DNA from: Cardiobacteriaceae bacterium TAE3-ERU3
GTDB lineage: Bacteria > Pseudomonadota > Gammaproteobacteria > Cardiobacteriales > Cardiobacteriaceae
Reading direction: 5' to 3'
Length of the DNA stretch: 64,000 nt
Assembly: GCA_019218315.1 (NCBI GenBank)
Contig: JAHUUI010000002.1
Location: 372,001 to 436,000 of the forward strand
Each line of letters begins with the position of its first letter. The stretch's first letter is position 1. A model generated the notes under the pieces. The model was not told where the DNA came from. It worked only from the letters and a program-made list of their open reading frames with translations, and did no database searches. Below, piece after piece: positions 34,963-45,606 of the stretch. Position numbers and translations under genes: made by a program.

Positions 34963-37329
34963 ATGGCGCTGGTACTTCCTTTTTCACAACTCAGCCGACA
35001 TGATGTAGATTCTGTTGGTGGCAAAAATGCTTCTCTTGGTGAAATGATCAGTCATCTCACTGAACTTGGTGTACAGGTTCCTGATGGATTCGCCACGACA
35101 GCGGAAGCATTTTGGGCTTTTTTGGATACCAGCAACTTACGTGAAAAAATTAATGAGCGCCTGAGTGCACTTGACGTAGATAACATTAGCGCTTTGACAG
35201 ATGCAGGCAAAACCATTCGTAAATGGATTATCGACGCGCCTTTCCCCGAGCAGCTTGAGAAGGAAATTCGCCAGCATCACGCTGACTTTGTCGCAAACTC
35301 AGGCAATGGCGTTTCATTTGCCGTTCGCTCTTCAGCAACAGCTGAAGATTTGCCTGATGCGTCCTTTGCCGGACAGCAAGAAACTATGCTCAATGTCAGC
35401 GGCATCGATAACATCCTGCAAGCAGTAAAAGAAGTCTTCGCCTCGCTGTACAATGACCGTGCCATTTCTTACCGCGTTCACCAAGGCTTTGCCCACGATG
35501 ACGTTGCATTATCCGCTGGCATACAGCGCATGGTGCGTTCAGATAAAGCATCTAGCGGCGTCATGTTCACCTTAGATACCGAATCAGGCTTCCGCGATGT
35601 CATCCTCATCACAGCCTCATATGGCTTGGGTGAAATGGTCGTTCAAGGTGCAGTGAATCCTGATGAATACTATGTACATAAAGCCACCCTCGAAGCAAAC
35701 CGCCCAGCCGTCGTACGTCGTTCACTCGGCAGTAAAGCTGAACGCATGGTTTACGCTACTGGCGAAAGTGATAAAACAGTTGCCATCGAGCCAGTTCCCT
35801 ATCAGGACACTTTGCGCTACGCACTCAATGATGAAGATCTCGAATTTCTCGCCCGTCAAGCTATTATCATCGAAAAACATTATGGTTGCCCCATGGATAT
35901 TGAGTGGGGCAAAGATGGCCTAGACGGTAAACTTTATATTTTGCAAGCACGCCCTGAAACTGTCAAAAGCCGCGAGAACAGCAATGTTGTCGAGCGCTAC
36001 CTGCTTAACGAAAGTGGCAATGCACTTTGCAGTGGTCGCGCAATTGGCAGCCGCATTGCCACTGGTACTGTGCGTATTGTCAAAGGCTTGGATGACATGG
36101 ACAGTGTTAAACCCGGTGATATTCTCGTATCAGACATGACTGACCCCGACTGGGAACCAGTGATGAAGCGTGCGGCTGCTATCGTTACCAATCGTGGTGG
36201 GCGTACTTGTCACGCTGCAATCATTGCCCGTGAACTCGGTGTGGCTGCAGTAGTTGGCTGCGGTGATGCTACTAAAACGCTACAAGATGGTGCGCAAGTC
36301 ACTGTATCTTGTGCTGAAGGTGACACTGGCTACATCTACGAAGGCACGCTAGACTACAGTCATGAGCAGCGCGAGCTCGACAGCTTGCCCGATATCGGCT
36401 TCAAAATCATGATGAATGTCGGCAACCCTGATCGTGCCTTCGACTTTGCACAACTACCCAATGCAGGTGTTGGCCTTGCTCGCCTTGAGTTCATCATTAA
36501 CCGCATGATCGGTATTCACCCGCGCGCCCTACTCGACTTTGACAGCCTTGATAACGACCTCAAAAGTGAAATCAGTGAACTGACTGCAGCCTACCCAGAT
36601 CCCGTCAGCTTCTACGTCGACCGTATTGCTGAGGGAGTTGCTACCATCGCTTGCGCCTTTGCCGATAAGCCCATCATCGTGCGTATGTCTGACTTTAAGT
36701 CCAATGAATACGCCAACCTCATTGGTGGCGAAGCCTACGAACCAGACGAAGAAAATCCAATGCTTGGCTGGCGCGGCGCATCACGCTATACATCGGCTGA
36801 TTTCCGCGCCTGCTTTGATCTTGAGTGTCAAGCAATGCGAAAAGTACGTGAAGAAATGGGCTTCACCAATGTGCAGCTAATGATTCCTTTTGTCCGCACT
36901 CCTGATGAAGCGGCACAAGTCATCGAGATCTTGCGTGACAACGGACTCGAGCGTGGTAAAAATGGACTCAAGCTGATTATGATGTGTGAGCTGCCATCCA
37001 ATGCTGTACTCGCTGAAGATTTCCTCGAACACTTTGACGGCTTTTCAATCGGTTCCAACGACATGACCCAACTTTCACTTGGGCTTGATCGTGATAGCGG
37101 CCTTATCTCACATTTATTCGATGAGCGAAACCCCGCCGTCAAAGCCATGATGTCGATGGCAATTACCGCATGCCGCAAGCACAATAAGTACATCGGTATT
37201 TGTGGACAAGGTCCTTCCGACCATCCTGAGCTAGCACATTGGCTTAAAGAGCAAGGCATCAGCACAGTATCACTCAACCCAGATTCTGTTGTACCAACAT
37301 GGCTATACCTTGCCAGCCAAACAAAATAG
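34963..37329 (+). CDS. ppsA: PpsA, phosphoenolpyruvate synthase
   Basis: About 788 aa (E. coli 792). The start is the second ATG (34963), because GAGG lies 7 bases before it; the first, at 34957, is too close to the site. N-terminal ATP-grasp nucleotide domain ([33 protein letters not shown]). Central swivelling His domain with the phosphorylated His in [18 protein letters not shown] (about residue 410). C-terminal TIM-barrel PEP site with [12 protein letters not shown] and SIGSNDMTQ. It makes PEP from pyruvate and ATP for gluconeogenesis. The regulator PpsR is not adjacent. Confidence 0.96.
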   Translation: MALVLPFSQLSRHDVDSVGGKNASLGEMISHLTELGVQVPDGFATTAEAFWAFLDTSNLREKINERLSALDVDNISALTDAGKTIRKWIIDAPFPEQLEKEIRQHHADFVANSGNGVSFAVRSSATAEDLPDASFAGQQETMLNVSGIDNILQAVKEVFASLYNDRAISYRVHQGFAHDDVALSAGIQRMVRSDKASSGVMFTLDTESGFRDVILITASYGLGEMVVQGAVNPDEYYVHKATLEANRPAVVRRSLGSKAERMVYATGESDKTVAIEPVPYQDTLRYALNDEDLEFLARQAIIIEKHYGCPMDIEWGKDGLDGKLYILQARPETVKSRENSNVVERYLLNESGNALCSGRAIGSRIATGTVRIVKGLDDMDSVKPGDILVSDMTDPDWEPVMKRAAAIVTNRGGRTCHAAIIARELGVAAVVGCGDATKTLQDGAQVTVSCAEGDTGYIYEGTLDYSHEQRELDSLPDIGFKIMMNVGNPDRAFDFAQLPNAGVGLARLEFIINRMIGIHPRALLDFDSLDNDLKSEISELTAAYPDPVSFYVDRIAEGVATIACAFADKPIIVRMSDFKSNEYANLIGGEAYEPDEENPMLGWRGASRYTSADFRACFDLECQAMRKVREEMGFTNVQLMIPFVRTPDEAAQVIEILRDNGLERGKNGLKLIMMCELPSNAVLAEDFLEHFDGFSIGSNDMTQLSLGLDRDSGLISHLFDERNPAVKAMMSMAITACRKHNKYIGICGQGPSDHPELAHWLKEQGISTVSLNPDSVVPTWLYLASQTK

Positions 37330-37437
37330 ACCTAGCTTAATTGTAGTGAGTACTGCAAAGCAGATATGGCAGTCCAAATAAAGCATTAGCTTATTTAGAC
37401 CACTTTGATTACTGTTTTGCAGGATCTAAAACGCACA

Positions 37438-37463
37438 AAAAACCCGGCCGAAGCCGGGTTTTT
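37438..37463. terminator. Terminator downstream of aceF (minus) and ppsA (plus)
   Basis: Stem AAAAACCCGGC / GCCGGGTTTTT with tetraloop CGAA, 15 bases beyond the aceF stop. It is symmetric enough to serve both convergent genes. Confidence 0.92.
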
Positions 37464-37478
37464 GACGCTATAGCTTAT

Positions 37479-39098
37479 TTACAACAAGCTACGCTTCATA
37501 TCACTGAGCAATTGACCCAGCAGTACCGTCATGCGTGCTGCAAGAGCCCCGTCAATGACGCGGTGGTCGTAAGACAAAGACATCGGCAACATCAGGCGTG
37601 GCTCAAATTCTTTACCATTCCAGACTGGCTGCATGCTTGAACGAGATACACCAAGAATAGCAACTTCCGGCGCATTGACGATTGGTGTGAAGTAAGTTCC
37701 ACCGATACCGCCAAGGCTGGAAATAGTCATAGACGCGCCCTGCATGTCAGATGGACTAAGCTTACCATCACGCGCCTTTTTACTCATTGCCATCAAATCT
37801 TCTGACAACTCGTAAATGCCTTTCTTATCCACATCACGGATAACTGGTACAACCAAGCCATTTGGCGTATCAACTGCAATACCGATATGGATATATTTCT
37901 TCAGGATCAGAGATTTTTTGTCCGGTGACAATGAAGAATTAAAGCGCGGCAGCTCTTGTAATGCTTTAGCCAATGCTTTCATCAAGAATGCCAACATAGT
38001 GACACGAACTCCGCGCTTTTCAGCTTCGGCTTTAAGCGACTTGCGGAATGCTTCCAGTTCTGTGATGTCAGCAAGATCATGCTGGGTAACGTGCGGAATA
38101 TTCAACCAGCAACGCGTCATCGCTTCACCAGTCAGAATATTGATACGCGACAACTTCTGCTCTTCAACTTCACCAAACTTACTGAAATCGACAGCAGGAA
38201 TTGGTGGAATACCGCTACCTTGGGTGGCAGCGTTGGCACTAGCACCACCGCTTGCCAAGGCTTGCTTGATGAACGCTTTAACGTCATCTTCAAGGATACG
38301 GCCTTTACGACCACTACCTTTTACCTTACCAAGATCTGCACCAAGCTCACGCGCGAAACGACGCACTGACGGGCTGGCATGTGCTTTACTAAATGACTCT
38401 TCGTCGATCTTTTGGCTTGCAGGTGCTTGCTGTTGCTTAGACTCGGCTGGTTTGCTTTCTGCTTTCGCTTCCTGCTTTTCAGCTGGTTTTTCCGCAACTT
38501 TTTCAGCTTTGGCTGCTGGCTGAGCCTGCTTAGCTCCGCCACCAACGCGGATTTCACCAATCACATCACCGGTTGCAACCTTGTCACCAACTTTTACGCT
38601 GAGTGAGACGATTTCACCTTTAGATGGTGAAGGAACTTCCATAGAAGCCTTATCAGACTCAAGCGTAATAATACCCTGCTCAGCTTCCACTTGGTCACCG
38701 ACTTCGACGTTGACTTCGATCACGTCAACTGCGTCAAAATCACCAATATCTGGAACAGTCAGCGGCTGGGTTTCACCACCAGTGCTTTCTTCCTGTGAAG
38801 ATGCTTCTGGCTGCTGCTCAACAGCAGCCTCATTACTATTATCGGCTGAATCAGCAGCGCCTTCTGCAGCTTCCAACTCAGCAATCACATCACCTTCTTT
38901 GACCTGATCACCGACTTTGACCAACACCTTGGTCACTTTACCACCCTGCTCAGCAGGCACTTCCATTGAAGCTTTATCGGATTCCAATACCAGGACCGAT
39001 TGCTCGGCCTGGATTTCATCCCCTTCATTGATCAGTACTTCGATAACGTCTACCGCATCAAAGTCGCCAATATCGGGTACACGAATTTGAATACTCAT
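37479..39098 (-). CDS. aceF: AceF, pyruvate dehydrogenase E2 (dihydrolipoamide acetyltransferase)
   Basis: 539 aa. Two lipoyl domains (about 3-78 and 112-188), each with the lipoylated Lys in ESDKASMEVP. An Ala/Glu/Lys-rich mobile linker (190-235) follows. The E1/E3-binding domain is near 240-275 (ASPSVRRFARELGADLGKVKGSGRKGRILEDDV). The catalytic core ends with the active-site SYDHRVIDGALAAR. It transfers acetyl from lipoate to CoA. It lies 24 bases downstream of aceE. The E3 gene lpd does not follow, so it must be elsewhere. Confidence 0.96.
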   Translation of the reverse strand: MSIQIRVPDIGDFDAVDVIEVLINEGDEIQAEQSVLVLESDKASMEVPAEQGGKVTKVLVKVGDQVKEGDVIAELEAAEGAADSADNSNEAAVEQQPEASSQEESTGGETQPLTVPDIGDFDAVDVIEVNVEVGDQVEAEQGIITLESDKASMEVPSPSKGEIVSLSVKVGDKVATGDVIGEIRVGGGAKQAQPAAKAEKVAEKPAEKQEAKAESKPAESKQQQAPASQKIDEESFSKAHASPSVRRFARELGADLGKVKGSGRKGRILEDDVKAFIKQALASGGASANAATQGSGIPPIPAVDFSKFGEVEEQKLSRINILTGEAMTRCWLNIPHVTQHDLADITELEAFRKSLKAEAEKRGVRVTMLAFLMKALAKALQELPRFNSSLSPDKKSLILKKYIHIGIAVDTPNGLVVPVIRDVDKKGIYELSEDLMAMSKKARDGKLSPSDMQGASMTISSLGGIGGTYFTPIVNAPEVAILGVSRSSMQPVWNGKEFEPRLMLPMSLSYDHRVIDGALAARMTVLLGQLLSDMKRSLL

Positions 39099-39122
39099 AA
39101 TTTCTTGTCCTCTCTTGGCCGA

Positions 39123-41783
39123 TTAGCGTTTGGTTGGAGAAACTGCATCCGCATCAATGCCGTATTTGGCAATGGCTTCGGCAACAGTACTCGGCTTGAT
39201 TTTGCCTTCTTTCGCCAATGCATCAAGAGCTGCGACCACAACATGATAACGATCAACTTCGAAGAATGAGCGCAATGCTTCACGAGTATCAGAGCGACCA
39301 TAACCATCAGTACCGAGTACAATCATATCGCGCTCTTCTGGCAAGTATGCACGTACTTGCTCAACGAAGTTGCGTACATAGTCAGTAGAAGCAATAACTG
39401 GACCTTCTGTACCTTCCAGCTGCTCTGCAAGGAAAGATTTCTTCTGCTCACCTTCAGGATGCAGGCGGTTGTGGCGTTCAGTTTCCAGGCCATCGCGAGC
39501 CAGTAATGTGAATGACGGTGCACTCCAGACGTCTGAACCAACACCCCAATCCTGCTCAAGCAATTTCGCGCCTTCAATGACTTCCATCAGGATAGAACCA
39601 GAACCCATCAGCTGGACATGGCCCTTCTTGCCTTCATGGCTATGCAAGCGGTAAAGACCTTTGAGAATACCTTCTTCACAGCCTTCCGGCATTGCAGGCA
39701 TCGCATAGTTTTCATTGAGCAATGTAATGTAGTAATACACATCTTCCTGCTCCTGATACATACGGCGCAAACCATCACGAATAATAACCGCAACTTCATA
39801 AGCAAAGGTTGGGTCATAGGGTACACAATTTGGTACAGTCGCCGCATAAATATGGCTGTGGCCATCTTCGTGCTGCAAACCTTCTCCATTCAATGTCGTA
39901 CGACCTGCTGTACCACCAAGCAAGAAGCCGCGTGCACGCTGGTCGCCAGCAGCCCACGCCAAATCGCCGAAGCGCTGAAAGCCAAACATTGAGTAGTAAA
40001 TGAAGAATGGCACCATTGGTACGCCGTGTACTGAATAAGAAGTACCGGCTGCAATCCAATCACTCATACCACCTGCTTCGTTGATGCCTTCTTGCAGAAT
40101 CTGACCATCTTCCATTTCTTTATAGAACATCAGCTGCTCAGCATCAGCAGGGGTATATTGCTGACCATGCGGATTCCAAATACCGTACTGGCGGAACATG
40201 CCTTCCATACCGAAGGTACGTGATTCATCAGGTACGATTGGCACAATGTGCTTACCAAGCGTCTTGTCTTTCAGCAAAGTAGTCAGAATACGTACAAATG
40301 CCATAGTCGTTGAAATTTCACGACCTTCTTTAGTCGCACCAGTTACAGCGCTGAATGCTTCAAGATTGGGCACTGGTAACGAAGCAGATTTACTACGGCG
40401 AGATGGAACAAATCCTTCCAACTCTTTACGGCGCTCCATCATGTACTCGTAAGCTTTTGAGTCTTTTTCCAGCTTGAGGTACTCGGCTTTTTCAACTTGC
40501 TCGTCACTCAGCGGCAACTGGAAACGGTCACGGAAGCGCTTGAGCTGATCCATGTCCATCTTCTTCGCTTGGTGGGCAATGTTTTGTGCTTCGGCAGTAC
40601 CACCCATGCCGTAGCCCTTGATGGTCTTGGCAAGAATCAAAGTCGGTTTATTGCTTTCCATTGCAGCTTTGTATGCAGCATAAATCTTCGCTGGATCGTG
40701 ACCACCGCGGTTGAGTTCCCAAATATCCTGATCGGACATATCGGCAACCATCTTCTTCAATTCAGGTGTATTGAAGAAAAATTCGCGTACATATGCGCCA
40801 TCTTTGGATTTAAAGGTCTGATAGTCACCGTCAAGCACTTCCATCATGCGCTTACGCAGTAGACCTTCAGTGTCACGCGCCAATAGAGCATCCCAACGGT
40901 TGCCCCACAGGACTTTGATCACATTCCAGCCAGCACCACGGAACTCAGACTCCAATTCTTGAACGATTTTACCGTTACCACGAACTGGGCCATCAAGACG
41001 TTGCAAATTACAGTTGATAACAAATACAAGGTTATTGAGGTTTTCGCGACCGGCCAGGCCAATTGCACCGCGAGATTCTGGTTCATCCATCTCGCCATCA
41101 CCACAGAATGCCCAGACTTTACGGTCATTCTTTTCGATCAGACCACGGCTTTGCAAATAACGCATGAAACGTGCCTGATAAATTGCCATCAGTGGGCCAA
41201 GACCCATAGATACGGTTGGGAACTGCCAGAAATCAGGCATCAACCATGGATGTGGATAAGATGATAAACCTTTACCACCAGCTTCTTGACGGAAATTATC
41301 TAGCTGTTCTTCGGTCAAGCGGCCTTCAAGATAGGCACGTGCATAAAAGCCCGGCGCTGAGTGGCCTTGGAAGAAGATCAAGTCTCCACCATTGTCGCCT
41401 TCATGACCACGCCAAAAGTGGTTCTGCCCGACTTCATACAAAGTCGCTGCAGAAGCAAAACTTGCAATATGCCCGCCAACGTTGGTTGTTTTGCCTGCTT
41501 TAACCACCATTGCCAAAGCATTCCAGCGAATGTAAGCACGAATTTTGTGTTCTAGGGCTGTATCACCCGGATAAGGTGGCTGATTTGAAAGTGGAATCGT
41601 ATTTACATATGGTGTATTTGCACTATATGGTAAATCCATTCCAGCCAAACTTGCACGCTCAATCAGGGATTCGAGAATATAGTGTGCGCGTTCATTTCCG
41701 TCCGCTTGCAAAACGCTCTCAAGCGCTGCTAACCATTCTTTGGTTTCTTGCGGATCAATATCTTGGTTTTTTTCAGTGGCCAT
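39123..41783 (-). CDS. aceE: AceE, pyruvate dehydrogenase E1 (homodimeric)
   Basis: 886 aa from the ATG at 41783 (MATEKNQDIDPQETKEW), chosen because GGAGAGGAC lies just upstream; the in-frame ATG at 41798 includes that site. Thiamine-diphosphate motif GDGEMDEPES ... NLNNLVFVINCNLQRLDGPVRGNGK, as in the single-chain E1 of gammaproteobacteria. Other landmarks are SFASAATLYEVGQNHFWRG and LLGGTAGRTTLNGEGLQHEDG. E. coli AceE has 887 residues. It decarboxylates pyruvate and acetylates E2. No pdhR repressor gene is adjacent. Confidence 0.97.
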   Translation of the reverse strand: MATEKNQDIDPQETKEWLAALESVLQADGNERAHYILESLIERASLAGMDLPYSANTPYVNTIPLSNQPPYPGDTALEHKIRAYIRWNALAMVVKAGKTTNVGGHIASFASAATLYEVGQNHFWRGHEGDNGGDLIFFQGHSAPGFYARAYLEGRLTEEQLDNFRQEAGGKGLSSYPHPWLMPDFWQFPTVSMGLGPLMAIYQARFMRYLQSRGLIEKNDRKVWAFCGDGEMDEPESRGAIGLAGRENLNNLVFVINCNLQRLDGPVRGNGKIVQELESEFRGAGWNVIKVLWGNRWDALLARDTEGLLRKRMMEVLDGDYQTFKSKDGAYVREFFFNTPELKKMVADMSDQDIWELNRGGHDPAKIYAAYKAAMESNKPTLILAKTIKGYGMGGTAEAQNIAHQAKKMDMDQLKRFRDRFQLPLSDEQVEKAEYLKLEKDSKAYEYMMERRKELEGFVPSRRSKSASLPVPNLEAFSAVTGATKEGREISTTMAFVRILTTLLKDKTLGKHIVPIVPDESRTFGMEGMFRQYGIWNPHGQQYTPADAEQLMFYKEMEDGQILQEGINEAGGMSDWIAAGTSYSVHGVPMVPFFIYYSMFGFQRFGDLAWAAGDQRARGFLLGGTAGRTTLNGEGLQHEDGHSHIYAATVPNCVPYDPTFAYEVAVIIRDGLRRMYQEQEDVYYYITLLNENYAMPAMPEGCEEGILKGLYRLHSHEGKKGHVQLMGSGSILMEVIEGAKLLEQDWGVGSDVWSAPSFTLLARDGLETERHNRLHPEGEQKKSFLAEQLEGTEGPVIASTDYVRNFVEQVRAYLPEERDMIVLGTDGYGRSDTREALRSFFEVDRYHVVVAALDALAKEGKIKPSTVAEAIAKYGIDADAVSPTKR

Positions 41784-41798
41784 AACGGTCCTCTCCAT

Positions 41799-42176
41799 TC
41801 AGGGTGTGGCATGAAGCCATTTACATTTCTCCGGCCAATTGTACCACGAAACGCCCCATAGAAAACGTACCCACACGCCAATGCCAAAGGGTATTAAGGG
41901 GTCTACTAACGACTAAAAACAACTGAATGAATCATATTCAACGACATATGAAATCCATCGTTTTATAGAACCAATGAAAATTCAGCAAGATAAAAAACAC
42001 TGCACTGAATTTAATCTATAACAGCATATTGATTTAAATAATCAACTTATAAAGCGAAATAACTAATGCTAAAACAAACATCCCTACTAAGCGACGGATT
42101 AGCGTTAGCACATTGTAGAGTGTATAAAAATTGAAACAAAATGAGCACAATTTGTCTCATTTTTACAAAAAATACT
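41799..42176. other. Intergenic stretch between aceE and the FadL-type gene
   Basis: AT-rich; no ORF with a ribosome site. It contains an 8-bp inverted repeat (AAAATGAG / CTCATTTT, near 42139-42165) about 80 bases upstream of the porin gene, which could be an operator or weak terminator. Divergent promoters must lie here. Confidence 0.4.
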
Positions 42177-42205
42177 TGCTAGTAATTATAGATACCAGCT
42201 AAAAT
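42177..42205 (+). promoter_or_regulatory. Candidate sigma-70 promoter of the FadL-type gene
   Basis: TTGCTA, 17-base spacer, TAAAAT, ending 41 bases before the ATG. An AAGGAAC ribosome site follows. Confidence 0.45.
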
Positions 42206-42245
42206 CTCACCACAATTTATCATAGCAGCTACATAAGGAACGAAT

Positions 42246-43754
42246 ATGAACCACCTTCGCATTAGCACTCTTTCAGCCATTATTATTACAGCAATCGCTG
42301 CACAATCTGCCTGGGCATCAGGCTATCATTTTGGCACACAAAGCGTCAGCGTTCAGGCGACATCTAATGCCTCATCAGCCGAAGCAGCAAGCCCGGCAAC
42401 CATTTTTTACAATCCAGCCGGTCTTAGCAAATTGAGCGGTACACAAATCACAGGCAACCTGATTACTGCATTTCCTAGTGTCAAATATAGCAATGCACAA
42501 GGTGGATACTTTAACCCTAAAGGCCAAGGCCTACCTATTAAAGGAGAGAGCTCAGGCTCAATCACAAAATCTGCAATTTTTGTACCTCACCTCTACGCCA
42601 GCTACCAGTTCTCACCTCAGCTGACAGCAGGCCTTGGCGTCTACGTACCTTTTGGTGCTGGCACTGAATATGATGATAAATCCATCATGCGCTACAGCGT
42701 CAAGAAAACCGAGATGAAAACCTTCAATATTCACCCAACTATTGCTTACGATTTCCAAAATGGCCATAGCATCGGTGGTGGTGTGTTTGCCCAATACATG
42801 AATGCAAGCCTTGGTAAAACAGTTGATTTTGGTCCTTCCATCCAAGGGGCACTTCAAGCTCATCATGTTCCCCCAGCTATGGCTCAAGCCCTTGCTCCTA
42901 GTGGAGCCAGCGATATCAATGTCGATATAGAAGGAAATGATTGGGGCTTTGGTTATAGCCTAGGCTGGATGTGGGATATTAACGACAATGCCCGTATTGG
43001 CCTTAGCTATCGTTCAAAAGTCGAGCATACTTTGAAAGGAACGGCTAAATGGACACCAGTAGGTACTACATTTAGTAATCCTACACTTATCCCAACACCA
43101 CATGGTGCATTGCCAGCAGGTGCTACAATTACTCAAATGGTACAGAATGATGCTGGCTACAAACCTGAGGAAAATGCTTCCGTCAAGATTGTTACCCCAG
43201 AGTCTCTCTCGCTACATGGCATGTTCAAAGTCAGCCCACAAGTTGACTTATTTGGTGATGTCACCTGGACACGTCATTCTCGATTCAATAACCTCAATAT
43301 CAATTACGAAAATACCAAGACTGTACCTAATGCACAAATCGGCGGCAGAACCATGGCTAACGCGACCATGCTCAAGCCGAACTGGCGTGATACCTATAAA
43401 GTCAGCGTCGGTGGTGCTTATCAGTTGAATGATCAATGGCAATTACGCGGTGGTATTGGCTATGACCAATCTCCGGTACGCAGTGCGGAAGATCGCCTTT
43501 CAACCATGCCTGACAATGACCGACTACTGCTCTCTCTCGGTGCTAAATACGACATCGATGACAATCAAACACTCGACTTTGCCTACACTTATATCCACAT
43601 CAAAGATGCCAAGGTTGATAGTACTGGCTACTGTGGCGGTAAAGTTAAAGCCGGCCCGGGTGCGATCAACTGCGTATCTGACCGTACAAATGCTTCTGCA
43701 GACTACAAGAGCAATGCTCATTTCCTCGGCCTGCAATACACTTATCGTTTCTAA
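42246..43754 (+). CDS. FadL/TodX-family outer membrane transporter
   Basis: 502 aa. A signal peptide of about 25 residues ends at QSAWASG. The mature N-terminus YHFGTQSVSVQATSNASSAEAASPATIFYNPAGLSKL carries the FadL hatch signature with NPAGL. The rest alternates as beta strands and ends in the outer-membrane C-terminal Phe (LGLQYTYRF). FadL proteins pass long-chain fatty acids or other hydrophobic compounds through a lateral opening. The ligand is unknown. Single-gene unit with its own terminator. Confidence 0.92.
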   Translation: MNHLRISTLSAIIITAIAAQSAWASGYHFGTQSVSVQATSNASSAEAASPATIFYNPAGLSKLSGTQITGNLITAFPSVKYSNAQGGYFNPKGQGLPIKGESSGSITKSAIFVPHLYASYQFSPQLTAGLGVYVPFGAGTEYDDKSIMRYSVKKTEMKTFNIHPTIAYDFQNGHSIGGGVFAQYMNASLGKTVDFGPSIQGALQAHHVPPAMAQALAPSGASDINVDIEGNDWGFGYSLGWMWDINDNARIGLSYRSKVEHTLKGTAKWTPVGTTFSNPTLIPTPHGALPAGATITQMVQNDAGYKPEENASVKIVTPESLSLHGMFKVSPQVDLFGDVTWTRHSRFNNLNINYENTKTVPNAQIGGRTMANATMLKPNWRDTYKVSVGGAYQLNDQWQLRGGIGYDQSPVRSAEDRLSTMPDNDRLLLSLGAKYDIDDNQTLDFAYTYIHIKDAKVDSTGYCGGKVKAGPGAINCVSDRTNASADYKSNAHFLGLQYTYRF

Positions 43755-43765
43755 ACAACTAAACT

Positions 43766-43790
43766 ACCGTACGCCCTCGTGGCGTACGGT
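43766..43790 (+). terminator. Hairpin after the FadL-type gene
   Basis: Perfect 10-bp stem ACCGTACGCC / GGCGTACGGT with loop CTCGT, 11 bases past the stop. The T-run is short (TTCT). Confidence 0.7.
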
Positions 43791-44013
43791 TCTCCATACT
43801 TCATGGAAGTGCTTTTTTAGTCACAACAAAGCTTCCATCTACCGCATAGCATCAGCGATGCTTGTATATAGAAAGCTGCCTAATACACAGCCAAAAGTAC
43901 ACCAGCTCAGCCTTTACACTTCACTTCTAACCACTACACAAACCCTATCTCCCAATCAATCACCACAGGCATAAATTACGACAAAGTATGCTCGCAATCA
44001 GCCTCTAGTATTT

Positions 44014-45456
44014 ATGTTATCCTTCGCCTTTACCATTAATATGGGTATCATCTTGAACCGAATTGTCATATTTATAGCCTGTTTTTCTACACTGGTTTTT
44101 GCCCAAACTTCGGGGCCACTTGCGCCCGATAACGTCGTCTTTAGTGAACCAGCGATAGCTAGCGACAGCTCCAGTGCAGAAGAAGTGACGCCACCTGAAC
44201 TCCCACAAGGAGTGGCTGAACTAGACAGTGAAGAAGATGAGCGATTAATCCTGACTTCTTTGGAAGATAGCACACCGGAAAATGATGCAGTTCCTTACGA
44301 TGCTTTACGCCGTTTCGTCGATGTATTTGACAGCATCAAGAGAAACTATATTGAAGAGGCCAGCAACGAAGTCTTGATAGAAAATGCTATTCGCGGCATG
44401 ATTGGTCGGCTGGACCCACACTCTGTTTATTTTAATGAAGAAGAATATCAGGCTTTTAAAGAGCAGACAGACGGTGAATATGCAGGCATAGGCGTCGTAC
44501 TCGATTTTCAAAATGGTGCCATTGAAGTCATCTCAGCTATTCCTGGCAGCCCAGCTGAGCGGGCTGGATTGTTAAGTGGCGACATCATTTCGAGCATCAA
44601 CCAGCAATCCGTTCAGGACATCACCTTACAAGAAGCAATTACCATGCTCGAAGGGCAACCTGAAACTGAAATAGCATTGGGTGTATTGCGTGGTGATGAA
44701 GTCATTAATATGAACCTCACCCGTGAAATTATTCAAACCAACAGTGTCACAGCAAATTGGCTGGCACCTGGCGTGGTTCAACTGCGTATCAGCCAATTTC
44801 AAGAAGACACTACCGATTCTCTACGCGACACAATAACCCAATTGCAAGAGAAAGAAACCTTAAAAGGTATCATCCTCGACCTGCGTAACAACCCGGGAGG
44901 CTATCTACTTAGCGCCGTCAGTAGCGCTGATCTTTTCTTAAATGATGGTGACATCCTCTCGGTACGTGACCGTGAGAAAATGGAGCAACAACGCTACAGC
45001 GCCGAAGAAGGCGATATTCTTGACAATGCGCCAATCGTCGTCATGGTCAACCGTGGCAGCGCATCAAGTGCTGAAATTCTCGCTGCAGCACTACAAGAGA
45101 ACCGCCGAGGGTTAGTCGTTGGGCAAAAGACATTCGGTAAAGGCAGTGTACAGACCTTGATACCTTTATACGATGGTGGAGCAATCAAGCTCACTACGGC
45201 GAAATATTACACACCCAAGAATAATCTTATTCAGGCTCGAGGTATCACTCCTGATATCCAGCTGACAAGTATCGAAGCCAATATTGTCAAAGAAAGCAAT
45301 GTGACCAGTGAAGCAAACCTACCCAACCATCTAAAAAATGAACAGCAAATCAATCGTAAGAATACTGTAGATAAAAATATTGCCTCTTTAGCTACATCAG
45401 ACTTCATGCTCTACGAAGCCCTTAATATACTTAATACCATGATTATTTCCCGCTAA
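44014..45456 (+). CDS. S41 carboxyl-terminal processing protease (CtpA/Prc-like)
   Basis: 480 aa. The likely signal peptide is MGIILNRIVIFIACFSTLVFA, so translation may start at the internal ATG at 44041. Domain order: helical N-domain (VFDSIKRNYIEEAS, RGMIGRLDPHSVYFNEEEY), PDZ (about 145-215, GEYAGIGVVLDFQNG), and S41 core (LRNNPGGYLLSAV; catalytic Ser in VNRGSASSAEILAAAL, Lys in GQKTFGKGSVQT). It cleaves C-terminal tails of periplasmic proteins. No RNA- or division-gene partner is adjacent. Confidence 0.92.
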   Translation: MLSFAFTINMGIILNRIVIFIACFSTLVFAQTSGPLAPDNVVFSEPAIASDSSSAEEVTPPELPQGVAELDSEEDERLILTSLEDSTPENDAVPYDALRRFVDVFDSIKRNYIEEASNEVLIENAIRGMIGRLDPHSVYFNEEEYQAFKEQTDGEYAGIGVVLDFQNGAIEVISAIPGSPAERAGLLSGDIISSINQQSVQDITLQEAITMLEGQPETEIALGVLRGDEVINMNLTREIIQTNSVTANWLAPGVVQLRISQFQEDTTDSLRDTITQLQEKETLKGIILDLRNNPGGYLLSAVSSADLFLNDGDILSVRDREKMEQQRYSAEEGDILDNAPIVVMVNRGSASSAEILAAALQENRRGLVVGQKTFGKGSVQTLIPLYDGGAIKLTTAKYYTPKNNLIQARGITPDIQLTSIEANIVKESNVTSEANLPNHLKNEQQINRKNTVDKNIASLATSDFMLYEALNILNTMIISR

Positions 45457-45462
45457 AAGACC

Positions 45463-45495
45463 TCCCATCAGTAGCTAATTCAAACTGCTGATGGG
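45463..45495 (+). terminator. Hairpin after the S41 protease gene
   Basis: Near-perfect 11-bp inverted repeat CCCATCAGTAG / CTGCTGATGGG, 11-base loop, 6 bases after the stop. No T-run follows, so efficiency is uncertain. Confidence 0.5.
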
Positions 45496-45606
45496 TGTAA
45501 ACAATAAGCCTACCGACCAAACCATTTAACTTATTGAAAGTTGGAATAATGATACATTCTTGTTACTTAAAAATGCTATGATTTACCTGTATAAACTACC
45601 AATTGG

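Noticed and set aside
41799-42245. CRISPR array or short tandem repeats in the AT-rich gaps
   Set aside because: No regularly spaced repeats were found here or elsewhere in the window.
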